Below are positions 6,933 through 7,445 of a DNA stretch of 7,445 bases, piece after piece (position 1 is the first letter of the stretch; every line of letters starts with the position of its first letter). This stretch comes from Bacteroidales bacterium. GTDB lineage: Bacteria > Bacteroidota > Bacteroidia > Bacteroidales > UBA4181. Location: the NCBI GenBank assembly GCA_031260845.1, contig JAISKR010000200.1:1-7445 (forward strand), given 5' to 3'. A program made the position numbers and the translations under genes. Below the pieces are notes generated by a model, which was not told the origin of the DNA, did no database searches, and saw only the letters and a program-made list of their open reading frames with translations.

Positions 6933-6962
6933 TTGTAAAGTCATTTATTCGTTTTATTTTTG
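6933..6962 (+). promoter_or_regulatory. Bacteroidota-type promoter of the lipoprotein gene
   Basis: Plus-strand TTG (6933-6935), a 19-base spacer and TATTTTTG (6955-6962) fit the Bacteroidota consensus. The -7 box ends 40 bases before the ATG at 7003, leaving a leader of about 30-35 A/T-rich bases. It diverges from the CBM9-like gene without overlapping that gene's presumed -7 box. A/T richness raises the chance of a spurious match. Confidence 0.6.
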
Positions 6963-7002
6963 TGAAATTTTTCAAAGCATATTCTTGATAAATAAAAAAC
7001 CG

Positions 7003-7445
7003 ATGAAAAAGATTTATATTTCGTTTCTCTGTGTATTTACTTGTGTTGCATTGTTTTATTCATGCAGCAAAGAAAGTTCTAAACCTGTTGATGAAATAAT
7101 AGTTGGCAGATGGGTATTTGACCATTATACCACTGATTTCGACACTAAAAACAATGTCGAATTGCAGCGTTTGCTTGATAGCGTATTATTATATTATGCA
7201 AAAAAGGATATTGCGGCGGATTTTACGCAAATAGTCGAATTTACAGCCGGCAATACATTTGCATTGTATGATAATCCCTCGCAATTTGACGATAATGACA
7301 CCTCGGAACCGACCGATGAGCTTGACATTGATGAAGAAGCGGGGATAGTTGCTTCAAGTCTTAAAGATGACAGCCAGTATGGATATGGAACTTATGCCAT
7401 ATTGGGCGGTGATTCGTTAGTGATTACCAATGAAGGAACCTGCAC
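7003..7445 (+). CDS. Lipoprotein with probable lipocalin-like domain (3' end cut by window)
   Basis: 147 complete codons are visible, running off the right edge. The ATG follows an A-rich leader (AATAAAAAACCG) with no Shine-Dalgarno. Residues 1-20 form a lipoprotein signal peptide: MKK, a hydrophobic core, then FYSC with the lipid-bearing Cys21, followed by SKESS. Signal peptidase II processing and outer-membrane or periplasmic anchoring are therefore expected. After the linker, VGRWVFDHY (34-42), a central FTAGNTFALYD (80-90) and GYGTYAILGGDSLVITNEG resemble the small lipocalin-like domains found in many Bacteroidota lipoproteins, which begin with a G-x-W motif and contain a Y-x-I-x-G-D-x-L strand. 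A strongly acidic stretch (about 94-111) interrupts it. The gene is visibly richer in A/T than the genes to its left. Function is unknown; the lipocalin-like assignment is moderate. Confidence 0.8.
   Translation, partial: MKKIYISFLCVFTCVALFYSCSKESSKPVDEIIVGRWVFDHYTTDFDTKNNVELQRLLDSVLLYYAKKDIAADFTQIVEFTAGNTFALYDNPSQFDDNDTSEPTDELDIDEEAGIVASSLKDDSQYGYGTYAILGGDSLVITNEGTC

Noticed and set aside
6883..7002. Small RNA or riboswitch in the divergent intergenic region
   Set aside because: The 120 bases are A/T-rich runs holding two promoter elements; I see no stable hairpin or known aptamer core.

Overview
The window looks like ordinary chromosomal DNA from a member of the Bacteroidota, most likely the order Bacteroidales. 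The clues are three matches to the Bacteroidota promoter pattern (TTG, 19-20 bases, TAnnTTTG), mostly absent Shine-Dalgarno sequences, and protein families in the form seen in that group: type 2 PyrF, a U32 protein with a C-terminal cysteine domain, a family 9-like carbohydrate-binding protein and a small lipocalin-like lipoprotein. I place it no lower than order.

Layout. Six genes read leftward on the minus strand and one reads rightward. From the right: a lipoprotein gene (plus strand, cut by the window end) diverges from a gene for a cytoplasmic CBM9-like protein, which ends in a small hairpin terminator. Next comes a promoter with an 11-bp tandem repeat across its -33 region. It drives a tightly packed unit of an unnamed conserved protein, an RlhA-like U32 protein (GTG start overlapping the upstream stop as TAGTG) and a membrane acyltransferase of the PlsC type (8-bp overlap with the U32 gene). 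A further promoter, partly overlapping the acyltransferase stop codon, serves pyrF and, four bases behind it, an AmpG-like MFS transporter that runs off the left edge.

Function. PyrF makes UMP. The acyltransferase probably acts in phospholipid or acyl-lipid synthesis at the inner membrane. The U32 protein is probably an iron-sulfur RNA hydroxylase rather than a true protease. Its partner has an apparent ferredoxin-like beta-alpha-beta-beta-alpha-beta half and may work with it. The transporter probably imports a cell-wall fragment or similar solute.

No RNA gene, insertion sequence, CRISPR array, phage gene or recognisable defence system is visible, and no non-coding gap exceeds about 120 bases. 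I did not find an obviously new system. The most worthwhile unknown is the unnamed protein coupled to the U32 gene.
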